A stretch of 64,000 nucleotides of DNA, taken from NCBI GenBank assembly GCA_958296165.1, contig OY282447.1, forward strand, positions 1,240,001 to 1,304,000, in the 5' to 3' direction. A program made the position numbers and the translations under genes. This DNA comes from an uncultured Pseudomonadales bacterium (GTDB taxonomy: Bacteria; Pseudomonadota; Gammaproteobacteria; Pseudomonadales; Azotimanducaceae). Position 1 is the first letter of the stretch. Each line of letters begins with the position of its first letter. Positions 43,528-53,294 of this stretch are shown one piece after another. The notes below the pieces were generated by a model. The model did not search any database and had not been told where the DNA came from. It was given only the letters and a program-made list of their open reading frames with translations.

Positions 43528-44787
43528 GTGGAGATTAGTTGCAGAGCGCTTGCAGCGCCGCTCCTAGCGCTGTCGCTGGACGTTGGCGCCGCCGCCGCCA
43601 ACCAGCCACTAACGCTTGCGGAAGCTGGACGACGGGCGCTGCACGACGAGCCAGGCACTGTGACGCTGCTGGAACGGGCGGCGGCCTTCGACGAACTGGC
43701 GACGGCGGCCGGGCAACTGCCGGATCCGCAGCTGCGTTTCGGCGCCGCCAATCTGCCGCTGGAAGGCGGCGGTTTTCGTACCGAAGGCATGTCGCAAGCG
43801 CAACTGGGCGTACGCCAGGCCTTTCCGCCCATCGCCAGCCGAACGGCCGCCAGCGATCGTTATCGCGCGCTCGGCCGCGAACATCGGGCGCAAGCCGAAG
43901 AACGCCGTCGCCAGGTGCTGTTGGAGGTGCGCGGCGCTTGGTTGGGTGCCTTTCAAGAGTCGCGCAGCGGTCAACTCGTGCTGGATTCGCAGGCGCTGTT
44001 CGCCAATCTCGTGACGATCACTCGCTCTTTGTACGCGGTCGGCACCAAGAATCAGCAGGACTTGCTGCGCGCTGAACTGGAACTCAGCCATCTGCAAGCG
44101 CGTTTGATCGCCATCGAAGAACGCGAGAGCACGGCCCGCGCAGAGCTCGAGCGTTGGATCGGCGCGGATGCCCCGCGCCCCTTGCCCGACTTGCCGGATT
44201 GGCCTGGGCTACCGCCGCTCGACGACCTCCGCACCGCATTGAGCGAACATCCTGCCCTCGTCGCCGCGGCCGCCAAAGTGGCGGCCGGCGATGCAGGGGT
44301 GAAGCTGGCGCGGTCGCGTTTTCGGCCCAACTGGACGTTGGACGCTGCCTACGCCTACCGCGACGGCGGGCTGCCCGACGGCTCGCCGCGCTCGGACTTC
44401 TTCAGCGTTACCGCAACGCTGAGCGCCCCGCTGTTCACCGCCAACCGGCAGCATCGGGGTTTGCGCGCCGCCGCAGCGCAACGGCGCAGCGCTGCCGCAG
44501 CGCACGACGATCTGCAACGAAGGCTTGAGGGCGATCTGCTGCGCGAGCACTCGCGCTGGCTGGACCTCGGCCGCCGCCTGACGCTTTACGAAGACGTGCT
44601 GCTGGCCCAGGCCACTGCCAACGCGGAAGCTTCGTTGGCCGCCTACCGTAGCGAGGCCGCGGACTTCGCGGACGTGATGCGCAGCTACATCCACGACTTG
44701 GAAGTGCGTTTGGAGCACGTTCAGCTAGGCGTGGATCGCCGCCGCAGCCACGCCGAACTGGCCTATCTGGCCGGCTTCGACCTATGA
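43528..44787 (+). CDS. cusC: Outer-membrane efflux channel, CusC/TolC family
   Basis: This protein forms the outer-membrane exit duct of the metal efflux pump. The 419 residues include a signal peptide (ALAAPLLALSLDVGAAAANQ) and two outer-membrane efflux protein repeats, each with a long helical hairpin (for example SRTAASDRYRALGREHRAQA). There is no lipobox, unlike E. coli CusC. GTG 43528 follows GAGAGGAA. The stop overlaps the cusB ATG (ATGA). Confidence 0.85.
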   Translation: MEISCRALAAPLLALSLDVGAAAANQPLTLAEAGRRALHDEPGTVTLLERAAAFDELATAAGQLPDPQLRFGAANLPLEGGGFRTEGMSQAQLGVRQAFPPIASRTAASDRYRALGREHRAQAEERRRQVLLEVRGAWLGAFQESRSGQLVLDSQALFANLVTITRSLYAVGTKNQQDLLRAELELSHLQARLIAIEERESTARAELERWIGADAPRPLPDLPDWPGLPPLDDLRTALSEHPALVAAAAKVAAGDAGVKLARSRFRPNWTLDAAYAYRDGGLPDGSPRSDFFSVTATLSAPLFTANRQHRGLRAAAAQRRSAAAAHDDLQRRLEGDLLREHSRWLDLGRRLTLYEDVLLAQATANAEASLAAYRSEAADFADVMRSYIHDLEVRLEHVQLGVDRRRSHAELAYLAGFDL

Positions 44788-46007
44788 GCCGCACACGCAC
44801 GTTGGCCGTTGCCGCCATCCTGATGGTCGCCGCCTTCGCGGCTGGCATCGGCGCGGCGCTTTGGCTCGGACCTCCGCCCGCATCGCCGCCCGAAGCCGAG
44901 CGCAAGGTGTTGTATTGGGTAGCGCCCATGGACAAGAACTACCGCCGCGACAAACCTGGCAAGTCGCCGATGGGCATGGACTTGGTGCCGGTGTATGCGG
45001 ACGCAGCGCCGGCCGAGGACGACGTCGTGGCCATCGATCCGGCGGTGGTGCAGAACCTTGGCGTGCGTTCCGTTGCAGCCGAACGTGGCGTGCTGCAGCG
45101 GCGCATCGAGACCGTGGGCTACGTTCAGTACGACGAGAACACCATGCAGCACATCCACACCCGGGTGGAGGGATGGATCGAATCCCTAAGCGTGCAAGCA
45201 GCGGGAGACCCGGTGGCCAAGGGGCAGATATTGTTCGAGATCTACTCGCCGACGCTGGTGAACGCGCAACGCGAATATCTGGCCGCCAAGGAGCAGGGCA
45301 ACCGCGAACTGCGCTCGGCATCCAAAGAGCGCCTCGCCGCGCTCGGCATGCCGGCAGCGGCAATCGACGAGCTGGATCGAACCGGCCAGCCGCGCCACCG
45401 GGTGCGGATTCCGGCCGCCACCGATGGCGTGACCACGCACCTAGGCGTGCGCGACGGCTATCACGTTACGCCAGCCACGCACGTTCTCTCCATCGCCGAC
45501 TTGAATCGAGTGTGGGTGCTGGCCGAAGTGTTCGAGCGCCAAGCCGCATGGGTAGCACCCGGCCAGCGCGCCGAAGTGCGGTTGGAGCATCGGCCGGGCG
45601 AACAGTGGGATGGCACGGTGGACTATGTGTATCCAGAGCTGGACCCGCAAACCCGCTCGCTGAAGGTGCGCATCGCGTTCGCCAATCCGGTGCTCACTCT
45701 GCGCCCCAACATGTTCGCCCGAGTCACCCTGCTTGGCGACGACAGCGCGCCGGTGGTGCATATTCCCCGCCAAGCGCTGATTCGCGGCGGCGACTTCGAC
45801 CGCGTCGCAGTCGATCTCGGCAGTGGCCGCTTCCGCTCCGTGCGCGTAGTTGCTGGCATCGAAGCCGGCGAGCGCGTCGAAGTGCGCGAAGGGCTTGAGG
45901 CAGGGCAGATGGTGGTCGTCTCAGGCCAGTTCCTGATCGATTCGGAATCCAACATGGCAACGGCGCTGGCGCGTTCCGACGGCGAATCGGCAGCGCAGGC
46001 GCGTTGA
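44784..46007 (+). CDS. cusB: Periplasmic adaptor of a heavy-metal RND pump, CusB family
   Basis: CusB links the inner-membrane pump to the outer channel and takes part in metal transfer. The 407-residue protein has an N-terminal membrane anchor, the short heavy-metal-binding domain (YWVAPMDKNYRRDKPGKSPM followed by GMDLVPVY), lipoyl and hairpin regions and beta domains. It overlaps cusC by four bases. Its partner cusA is separated by 1.6 kb that contains a cytosine methylase gene on the other strand. Confidence 0.9.
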   Translation: MSRTRTLAVAAILMVAAFAAGIGAALWLGPPPASPPEAERKVLYWVAPMDKNYRRDKPGKSPMGMDLVPVYADAAPAEDDVVAIDPAVVQNLGVRSVAAERGVLQRRIETVGYVQYDENTMQHIHTRVEGWIESLSVQAAGDPVAKGQILFEIYSPTLVNAQREYLAAKEQGNRELRSASKERLAALGMPAAAIDELDRTGQPRHRVRIPAATDGVTTHLGVRDGYHVTPATHVLSIADLNRVWVLAEVFERQAAWVAPGQRAEVRLEHRPGEQWDGTVDYVYPELDPQTRSLKVRIAFANPVLTLRPNMFARVTLLGDDSAPVVHIPRQALIRGGDFDRVAVDLGSGRFRSVRVVAGIEAGERVEVREGLEAGQMVVVSGQFLIDSESNMATALARSDGESAAQAR

Positions 46008-46036
46008 GAGGAACAGGAGGCAGCGGACAGCGGCCA

Positions 46037-46207
46037 CTAACGAGCGGGGCGAAGGGTGGTGCGTTCTCGTGTGCGACCCCGATGTGCCTCTACTTCACGC
46101 GCTCGGCCAATCGTCAACAGGCGGGCACGTCCTTGGTAGGGGCCGTACATGTACGCATGGAAGTAGATCAGCGCGCCTTGGACGTCAAGCTCGCTCTGTG
46201 AAGGCAT
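46037..46207 (-). CDS. Small open frame downstream of the cytosine methylase
   Basis: ATG 46207 lies 13 bases after the methylase stop on the same strand, with AAGGCG upstream. The 56-residue product (PSQSELDVQGALIYFHAYMY...) is not recognised. It could be the start of a truncated restriction partner or just chance. Confidence 0.3.
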   Translation of the reverse strand: MPSQSELDVQGALIYFHAYMYGPYQGRARLLTIGRAREVEAHRGRTRERTTLRPAR

Positions 46208-46220
46208 GTTGGCGGTCGCC

Positions 46221-47405
46221 TTAGCCACTAGCGCTACGCGCTGGCCGCAAATTTGGCGGCGTGACGGCTTCGCACGGCTTCTCCACCGTGACGATATGGC
46301 CGAAGGCGTGCCGCACAAGCCAGCGCAGCGCGGGTACGCATACGGCATCGCCGAAGCCCATCTGCGCCTGCCGGTCGCTAACGCGAATGGGGAATCTCGT
46401 CGCGCCCTGCAAGCGGGCGTATTCGCGCCCGGTCAGCGGTCTGATGCGCGGCTTGCCGGTGCGGCAGTCGACAAGGAATTGAACGCTGCTGCCGCCTTGT
46501 GGCGTGCGGAGGCAGCCGGCGATGCTGTCGTCGCGTACCTCGCCGACGGTGCGGCCGTTGCGACGGCGGCGGTACATCGTCGCCACGCCGTTGCGCTCGC
46601 CGGCGGCGAGCTTCTCGACCCGCCGCCGGTGCTGGCCCGCCATGTGGCGCAGCAGCGTCTTGGTCTTGTCGTCAGGCCACCATCTCTCATCGTCCGCCGC
46701 TAGATCTTCCAGAAAGAACGACAGCGCGTGTGGCGCATTCTGTGGCGGTTCGGGAAGCGGCAGTTCTACGAATGGCAGATCCGCGTGGGCGTCTTGGAAA
46801 CGACGCACAATGCGCGGGCGTATGCGCGTCACTGCGCCAGAAGACCGCGCAGGCCCGGCCGTCGATAGGCAACGATTCGCGTCGTCGGCTCGCACCGCTA
46901 GGACGAACAGACGCGGCCGGCTCTGCGGCGCAAACCAGCGCGCGTTCACCACCACCAAGTCGATGACATAGCCGAGCGCCGCGAGGAACCGGCAGACCTC
47001 GGCCAAGTCGCGCCCGCCATGCGACGAGAGGAAACCCGTCACATTCTCCAGCAGCACGGCGGCCGGACGGCTTCCTTGGCCGTTTCGGCGGCTGTACGCC
47101 GCGAGCACTTCGAGGAACGGCCAAATCGTGCCCGAGTGCTTGCCCGCCAGTCCAGCTCGATTGCCGGCCAGCGACAGATCGATGCAAGGAAAGGATGCGG
47201 TGACGAGGTCGATCTCGGCCGGAAGGTCCTGCGCCGCCACGCCGCGGATGTCGCCGACCACGAAATCCCGCAAGCCGAATCGCGCGTCGTACATCTCGGC
47301 CTTGCCCTGGGCGATGTCGTTGGCGAATACGCACTCCCAGCCGAGTGGCTCGATGGCCTCCCGAACCAATCCGATTCCTGCAAAGAACTCCGCAAATGTG
47401 GCCAT
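46221..47405 (-). CDS. C5-cytosine DNA methyltransferase (Dcm family)
   Basis: The enzyme methylates cytosine C5 in a specific DNA site. The 394 residues carry all main motifs: I (FAEFFAGIGLVREA), IV with catalytic Cys (SFPCIDLSLAGNRAGL), VI (ENVTGFL), VIII (QSRPRLFVLAV), IX (RPLTGREYARLQGATRFP) and X (GFGDAVCVPALRWL). ATG 47405 starts directly before motif I. It lies inside the cus operon in reverse orientation, with no endonuclease recognised nearby, which suggests insertion of an orphan methylase. A decayed relative lies at 56221-56300. Confidence 0.9.
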   Translation of the reverse strand: MATFAEFFAGIGLVREAIEPLGWECVFANDIAQGKAEMYDARFGLRDFVVGDIRGVAAQDLPAEIDLVTASFPCIDLSLAGNRAGLAGKHSGTIWPFLEVLAAYSRRNGQGSRPAAVLLENVTGFLSSHGGRDLAEVCRFLAALGYVIDLVVVNARWFAPQSRPRLFVLAVRADDANRCLSTAGPARSSGAVTRIRPRIVRRFQDAHADLPFVELPLPEPPQNAPHALSFFLEDLAADDERWWPDDKTKTLLRHMAGQHRRRVEKLAAGERNGVATMYRRRRNGRTVGEVRDDSIAGCLRTPQGGSSVQFLVDCRTGKPRIRPLTGREYARLQGATRFPIRVSDRQAQMGFGDAVCVPALRWLVRHAFGHIVTVEKPCEAVTPPNLRPARSASG

Positions 47406-47587
47406 GTTGGTGCTCGCCCCGTCGCGTTGGAAGCATTCGCCGAGTCGTGGTCGGCGGTCAAGCTCGATCGGCCAAGGCAAGCCACCGCCCAAGCGTAGAC
47501 AACGTGCGGTTCGTCGTTCACTATCTCGCTCGCCTCCGTGGTTGAGGGGTCGGCGGTTCGGTCGCGATATGTTGAGGTGAGAGAAGG

Positions 47588-50500
47588 GTGATCGCTGGAA
47601 TCGTCCACTGGGCCATGGACAACCGCTTGCTGGTGTTGTTTGGCGCCGTCTTGCTGGTCGTATGGGGCGTTCGCTCGATGCTGGCGACGCCGGTGGACGC
47701 CCTGCCCGATCTGTCGGACGTGCAGGTGATCGTCAAGACCGCCTATCGCGGCCAAGCGCCACGGGTGGTGGAGGATCAAGTCACCTACCCAATCGCCACC
47801 GCCATGCTGTCGGTGCCCGGCGCCACCGCCGTGCGCGGTTACTCCTTCTTCGGCGATTCGTTCGTCTACGTGCTGTTCGACGACGACACAGACCTCTACT
47901 GGGCGCGCTCCCGAGTGCTGGAATACCTGAACCAGGTGGCGGCGCGATTGCCCGAAGAGGTGCAGCCAACCCTAGGGCCGGACGCCAGCGGCGTTGGCTG
48001 GGTGTTCGAGTACGCCCTTGTGGACCGAACCGGCCGGCACGACCTAGCCCAGCTGCGCTCGATTCAGGATTGGTTCTTGCGCTACGAACTGCAAACCGTT
48101 CCCGGCGTTGCGGAGGTGGCCACCGTGGGCGGCATGGTGCGGCAATACCAAGTGGTGGTGGACCCGGACCGGCTGAGCGCGTTCGCGCTGACGCTGGCGG
48201 ACATTCGCCGCGCCATCGAACGCGGCAACCAGGAAGCCGGCGCATCGGTGATCGAGATGGCCGAAGCCGAGTACATGGTGCGCGCCACCGGCTATCTCGG
48301 CAGCGTGGAAGATTTGGCGGCCGTGCCGCTCGGCGTGCGCGCAGGCGGCGTGCCGGTCATGCTCGAGGACGTAGCACAGCTGCGCACGGGCCCGCAGATG
48401 CGGCGCGGCATCGCCGACCTGGACGGCGAAGGCGAAGTGGTGGGCGGCATCGTCGTCATGCGCAGCGGCGAAAACGCGCTCGCCACCATCGCCGGCGTCA
48501 AGCAGCGGCTGGCGGAGCTTGCGGGCGGCTTGCCGGAAGGCGTAGACGTGGTCACCGTCTACGACCGCTCAGGCCTTATTCAGCGCGCCGTTGCCACGCT
48601 GCGCAACACGCTGATCGAAGAGTTCGCGATGGTGGCGCTGGTATGCGCCGTGTTCCTATTCCACATACGTTCGTCGCTGGTGGTGGTGCTCAGCCTGCCG
48701 GTGGCCATTCTCGGCGCCTTCGTCGTCATGCGCGTACAGGGCGTCAACGCCAACATCATGTCTCTGGGCGGCATCGCCATCGCCATTGGCGCGATGGTGG
48801 ATGGCGCCATCGTGATGGTCGAGAACGCCCATCAGCGGTTGCAGCGCGAGCCGAACGCGGTGGGCGAAGCGCGATGGCGGCTGCTCGGCGAAGCTGCCGC
48901 CGAGGTAGGCGGGCCGATCTTCTTTTCGCTGCTCATCATCACGTTGAGCTTCCTGCCGGTGTTCGCCTTGGAAGCCCAGGAAGGGCGGCTGTTCGCGCCT
49001 TTGGCATTCACCAAGACCTATGCGATGGCGGCCGCGGCGATCCTGGCCATCACCTTGGTGCCGGTGCTGATGGGCTATTGCATTCGCGGCCGCATCGCGC
49101 GGCGCAATCGCGTTGAACGGGCACTGTCCGCTGCCTATCGGCCGGCGCTCGCCTTCGTGCTGCGCCATCCCTGGTGGGTGCTTGGCGGCGCTGGCCTCCT
49201 GCTGGCCGTCGGCGTTTGGCCAACCGGCCGTCTCGGCACCGAGTTCATGCCGCCGCTCGACGAAGGCGACCTGATGTACATGCCAACCACCTACCCCGGC
49301 ATCTCCATCGACAAGGCACGGGAACTGCTGCAGCAAACCGACAAGCTCATTCGCACCGTGCCGGAAGTGCAGCGCGTGTTCGGCAAGATCGGCCGCGCCG
49401 AGACGGCCACTGATCCAGCGCCGCTGACGATGATCGAGACGATGATCCAACTGAAGCCGAAGCAGGATTGGCGCGACGGCGTGACGCTCGACGACATCCG
49501 CGCCGAACTCGACAGCCGCGTCCGCGTGCCGGGCCTTTCCAACACGTGGACCATGCCGATCAAGACGCGCACGGACATGCTGGCCACCGGCATCAAAACC
49601 CCCGTCGGCGTAAAGGTGACCGGTGCCGATCTTGAACGGATCGAGCGCGTCAGCGAGAACATCGCAGTCGTGCTGCGCGAACTGCCCGGCACGGCGTCCG
49701 TGCATGTCGAGCGGGTTGCCAGCGGGCGCTACGTGGAAGTGGACGTAGACCGCCGCCGCGCCGCTCGCTACGGCCTCAACATCGCCGACGTGCAGGACGT
49801 CGTGCGCACCGCCGTTGGCGGCATGAACGTAACCAGCACGGTGGAGGGTTTGGAGCGCTATCCGGTGAATCTTCGCTATCCGCAGCGGGTGCGAGATTCA
49901 GTGGATCGCTTGAAGCTGCTGCCCGTGGTCACGCCGCAGGGTGCGCGCATTGCGCTCTCGGACGTGGCGGATGTGCGCGTCACCGAGGGCGCACCGATGA
50001 TCAAGAGCGAGAACGGACGCCCCTGCGGTTGGATATACGTCGACATCGAAGCGGCGGACCTCGGCGGCTACGTCGCCACCGCGCAGCAGGCCGTAGCCGA
50101 CCGGGTCGACCTGCCGCCGGGCTACTCGGTGCGCTGGACGGGCCAATACGAGTATCTCATCCGTGCCCAAGAGCGGCTGGCGGTGGTCGCGCCGCTGACG
50201 CTGATCGTCATCGTGCTGCTACTGTACCTGGCGCTGCGCCAAGGCGTTGCGGTGGCCATCGTGCTGGGCACCCTGCCGCTCGCCCTGGCCGGCGGCGTCT
50301 GGACGCTGTATCTGCTGAACTACCAGCTGTCCGTGGCGGTCGGCGTCGGCTTCATCGCCTTGGCGGGGGTTGCCGTGGAACTCGGCGTAGTAATGGTGAC
50401 CTACTTGAACCTGGCCATGCAGCGGCACACCGAGCGGGCCGAGAGCGAAGGCAGAACGCCAAGCGCACAAGACGTGCATGCAGCGGTGATGGAGGGCGCC

Positions 50501-50716
50501 GGACGCCGGATTCGGCCCATTGTGATGACCGTTGCGACCCTGGTGGCAGGCCTCGCGCCGATCATGCTGGGCGACGGCACAGGCGCCGAAGTCATGCGGC
50601 GCATCGCGGCGCCGATGTTCGGCGGCATCGTCGGCGCCGCGCTGTTGGCATTGGCGGTGGTGCCTGCGTTGTTCCTGCTGTGGCAGCTGCGACGGGTGCA
50701 GCGGTTGGATCGATAG
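47588..50716 (+). CDS. cusA: Heavy-metal RND efflux pump, CusA family
   Basis: CusA exports copper, silver or other metals using proton flow. The 1042-residue protein has 12 membrane segments, the proton-relay region GGIAIAIGAMVDGAIVMVEN and a periplasmic DMLATGIKTPVGVKV stretch with Met residues typical of heavy-metal pumps. GTG 47588 follows GAGAGAAGGG. Metal specificity cannot be fixed from sequence. It must now be transcribed from its own promoter in the 180-base gap after the methylase gene. Confidence 0.92.
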   Translation: MIAGIVHWAMDNRLLVLFGAVLLVVWGVRSMLATPVDALPDLSDVQVIVKTAYRGQAPRVVEDQVTYPIATAMLSVPGATAVRGYSFFGDSFVYVLFDDDTDLYWARSRVLEYLNQVAARLPEEVQPTLGPDASGVGWVFEYALVDRTGRHDLAQLRSIQDWFLRYELQTVPGVAEVATVGGMVRQYQVVVDPDRLSAFALTLADIRRAIERGNQEAGASVIEMAEAEYMVRATGYLGSVEDLAAVPLGVRAGGVPVMLEDVAQLRTGPQMRRGIADLDGEGEVVGGIVVMRSGENALATIAGVKQRLAELAGGLPEGVDVVTVYDRSGLIQRAVATLRNTLIEEFAMVALVCAVFLFHIRSSLVVVLSLPVAILGAFVVMRVQGVNANIMSLGGIAIAIGAMVDGAIVMVENAHQRLQREPNAVGEARWRLLGEAAAEVGGPIFFSLLIITLSFLPVFALEAQEGRLFAPLAFTKTYAMAAAAILAITLVPVLMGYCIRGRIARRNRVERALSAAYRPALAFVLRHPWWVLGGAGLLLAVGVWPTGRLGTEFMPPLDEGDLMYMPTTYPGISIDKARELLQQTDKLIRTVPEVQRVFGKIGRAETATDPAPLTMIETMIQLKPKQDWRDGVTLDDIRAELDSRVRVPGLSNTWTMPIKTRTDMLATGIKTPVGVKVTGADLERIERVSENIAVVLRELPGTASVHVERVASGRYVEVDVDRRRAARYGLNIADVQDVVRTAVGGMNVTSTVEGLERYPVNLRYPQRVRDSVDRLKLLPVVTPQGARIALSDVADVRVTEGAPMIKSENGRPCGWIYVDIEAADLGGYVATAQQAVADRVDLPPGYSVRWTGQYEYLIRAQERLAVVAPLTLIVIVLLLYLALRQGVAVAIVLGTLPLALAGGVWTLYLLNYQLSVAVGVGFIALAGVAVELGVVMVTYLNLAMQRHTERAESEGRTPSAQDVHAAVMEGAGRRIRPIVMTVATLVAGLAPIMLGDGTGAEVMRRIAAPMFGGIVGAALLALAVVPALFLLWQLRRVQRLDR

Positions 50717-50863
50717 CAAGGAAGATGCGACGCTGCGAGGTCAAGCAAGCCGTTCCTCGTATGTATGTGTTCTATCTGATTGTTTTTAATAAGGAAAGTG
50801 TTGCGCTGGCCGCAATGAGCGCGTAGCGTGGTGGCACTACGTTCCCACGCGAGGCGTCGACCG

Positions 50864-51877
50864 ATGCGACAACTTGCTGCAACCCGCGCACAGTCCGCGA
50901 AGCCGAGCAGTGCTGCCAACGGTGTGGCGTTGTCGCCCCTCGGCCCACCGCTCGCCAAGCTGGACTTCGACGACGCCTACCGGCGCTTCCAGCTGCCCGC
51001 CGAAGCACTCGAGGATCACGATCGCCGCTTCGAGCTCTGGGACCGCCGCACGCGAACTGCCCTCGAGGTGCGCGAACCCACCAGCCCTTACCACGAACGC
51101 CCGTCGCAGATGCTTGCGGCGCTGGCGGAGCGGATCGCTGCCGTGCGCGGCCATCCGATTCGCTGTTTTGGCACGATGGATCTCACCGTACTCGGCGCGG
51201 ACGGGAAACCGGCCCGCATCATGCAGGCGGACCAGTCTCTCTACCTGCATCCGCAGCGGGCCAACATCGTCGGGCCAACGGCGATGGTCGTGGGCGAGAA
51301 CCACTGTCCGGACGTGGTGCTGGAGGTAGACCGCAGCACGGATGTGCGCCGCCACAAACTCAAGCTCTATGAGGCATGGAGATTCCCGGAGGTGTGGGTG
51401 GAAGTGCCGGACGACGCGCCGAAGCCGTGCAGGGCGCGGGGCGCGACCATCTATCTGCTCGATAACGGCGCGTTCCGCGAAGCCGACGAGAGCCGTGCGT
51501 TTCCGGGCTGGCGCACCGAGGAAATCCACAGGGCCTTGAACGAGAACCGGCTTTCCGAACACACGGTGGCGATCCTGGAGCGGGTCGGCGCAGCGCTCGG
51601 CACCCAGGAGGGTACCGGGCCGGACGACGATCCATTGTTGCGTTCGCAGCGTCAGCAAGCGCAAGCGGAGACTTTGGCAAGCGAGTTGGCGCACCGGGCG
51701 GCACTAGTTCGGCACATCTTGATCTCGCGGGACATGAACGTGGCGGGGGATTTCCCGCTCCACGAGCCAGCTTTCGCCCAAGCAGACCCCAAAGTGCTAG
51801 CCGAGGCCGCGATGCGCTGCGCCGACGAGGCTGATTTACTGGCGCGGTTGCGATGCGGAGTTAGGCGGCAGAACTAG
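50864..51877 (+). CDS. Uma2-family (DUF820) putative nuclease
   Basis: A PD-(D/E)XK nuclease-like core is visible: DLTVLGADGKPARIMQADQS, CPDVVLEVDRSTDVRRHKLK and YEAWRFPEVWVEV. These residues fit the Uma2/DUF820 family, widespread but poorly understood. A helical tail follows (about 230-337). ATG 50864 has GAGG nine bases upstream; GTG 50828 is an alternative giving 12 more residues. It lies at the border of the defence-like region. Confidence 0.7.
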   Translation: MRQLAATRAQSAKPSSAANGVALSPLGPPLAKLDFDDAYRRFQLPAEALEDHDRRFELWDRRTRTALEVREPTSPYHERPSQMLAALAERIAAVRGHPIRCFGTMDLTVLGADGKPARIMQADQSLYLHPQRANIVGPTAMVVGENHCPDVVLEVDRSTDVRRHKLKLYEAWRFPEVWVEVPDDAPKPCRARGATIYLLDNGAFREADESRAFPGWRTEEIHRALNENRLSEHTVAILERVGAALGTQEGTGPDDDPLLRSQRQQAQAETLASELAHRAALVRHILISRDMNVAGDFPLHEPAFAQADPKVLAEAAMRCADEADLLARLRCGVRRQN

Positions 51878-52003
51878 CGCCTACTCTCGTTTGTCTGCCT
51901 CGTTTCCCTCGTCTTCTCCCCATCTTCTCATCGCTCCGCTGGCGGACTTCCTGCGCGATGCGCTTGGCGACCTCGACTGTTGACACTTTGGTCAAGCCAG
52001 CAG

Positions 52004-52029
52004 ATAGCCCGTAGCCTGCGCTGCAAGTC
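52004..52029 (+). repeat. 26-base motif shared with the two leader copies at 56.4 and 57.4 kb
   Basis: The 26 bases from ATAGCCCGTAG to CTGCAAGTC match 57355-57380 at 25 of 26 positions and 56382-56407 at about 21. Here it stands 115 bases before the ATPase gene. No palindrome accompanies it at this site. Confidence 0.75.
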
Positions 52030-52054
52030 CGCTCTCGGTGGCGTAACCGCATCA

Positions 52055-52093
52055 ATACGCCGGAATTGACGTAAGTTATTATTGGCGTATGAT
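52055..52093 (+). promoter_or_regulatory. Promoter with bracketing inverted repeat for the ATPase module
   Basis: TTGACG (52066-52071) and TATGAT (52088-52093) are spaced by 16 bases. Inverted repeats ATACGCC (52055-52061) and GGCGTAT (52084-52090) bracket the -35 and enter the -10, as an operator would. A GGAGG and ATG 52119 follow. The region 51878-52054 shows no gene. Confidence 0.65.
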
Positions 52094-52118
52094 GGATGTC
52101 TTTGGAGGACGCTGAGCG

Positions 52119-53294
52119 ATGCAGATCAACCCAGGCGGACGCTTGGACACCAAGGACGTGGTGGGCCGAGACAACGAAATCAACCGATATTGGCGGGTCC
52201 TTGAGCGCCAAGGGCTCGTCATCTCGGCGGAGCGGCGCATTGGCAAGACTCACATTGTTCTGAAGATGCGGGACGAATGTAGAAGCGGATATCTGCCCTT
52301 CTATCAGGATCTTGAGGCCGTTCACTCGATCCCGGATCTCATCCGCTCGATCTACCACACGGTTCAGCAGTCCTTGAGTGCGTCTTCCAGTCTCAAGCTC
52401 AAGGCTCACATCGCCAGATGGTCTTCCCTGCTTCCAGGCAAGGTCTCCGGTATTGATCTGCCGAGCGGCGATAGCACTCGGCAGGTTCTCCTCTCCCAAG
52501 CGTTCGACGATCTGCTCGGCATAGCCGATAACGAGGTCATACTCCTGTTGTGGGACGAGTTCCCGCTCATGCTGCACAACCTTCAACGCCGGGAGCGGCC
52601 GGACTCCGCCATACAACTGCTAGATCACCTGCGCGCCTTGCGCCTTCGCCACGCCGACCGGCTGCGGTTCCTGTTCACCGGCTCAATCGGCCTCCATCTC
52701 GTGCTTCGATCTCTGCGTGCGGCGGGAAACACCAACGATCCCGTCAACGACATGCTATCGCTCACCGTCCCGCCCATGGCCCATCAAGACACCACCGACC
52801 TTGCTGCGGCGTTGCTCGAAGAAACCCGGGCCGCCCGACCGCATATTCCCGACTTGGCCTCCCGTATAGCCAGCGAAGTCGGCGGCTTTCCCTACTACGT
52901 CCACCATGTTGTCGATCAGCTAGACCAACTGCAGCGACCGCCTCTCCTAGAGGACGTGTCAGCCGCGGTGGACAAGCTCGTCTACGACCCCCACGACCCG
53001 GCGAACTTCAACTACTACGTGAACCGCCTGTCTTCCTACTATGCTGCCGATGAGGGAGCGCTTGCCCTAGTCGTGCTCGACACTGTGGCCGGCCTGTCGT
53101 CTCCGGTGCCTATCCCGGAGCTCCTCAATCTGTGCCGGCACCGCGATCCATCGCTACAAGACGAAGCACTGCGCGAAGTCCTCACGGTTCTAGCCGAAGA
53201 TCACTACATCGAGCCAAGGAAGAGCGCCGCCGGAACGACGTACGACTTCCGTTGGCAGCTCGTCAAGAGATGGTGGAAAGCGAGACGATCATGA
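52119..53294 (+). CDS. AAA/STAND-type ATPase, first gene of a two-gene module
   Basis: The 391-residue protein has a Walker A with an altered first glycine (SAERRIGKTH, Lys43), a Walker B ILLLWDEFPLML and a further sensor-like FLFTGSIGLHLVL, as in archaeal-type ATPases related to STAND proteins. The C-terminal third looks like winged-helix sequence. Such proteins can act as molecular switches in defence or toxin systems, but no known system is matched. It overlaps the next gene by four bases (ATGA) and has its own promoter upstream. Confidence 0.7.
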   Translation: MQINPGGRLDTKDVVGRDNEINRYWRVLERQGLVISAERRIGKTHIVLKMRDECRSGYLPFYQDLEAVHSIPDLIRSIYHTVQQSLSASSSLKLKAHIARWSSLLPGKVSGIDLPSGDSTRQVLLSQAFDDLLGIADNEVILLLWDEFPLMLHNLQRRERPDSAIQLLDHLRALRLRHADRLRFLFTGSIGLHLVLRSLRAAGNTNDPVNDMLSLTVPPMAHQDTTDLAAALLEETRAARPHIPDLASRIASEVGGFPYYVHHVVDQLDQLQRPPLLEDVSAAVDKLVYDPHDPANFNYYVNRLSSYYAADEGALALVVLDTVAGLSSPVPIPELLNLCRHRDPSLQDEALREVLTVLAEDHYIEPRKSAAGTTYDFRWQLVKRWWKARRS

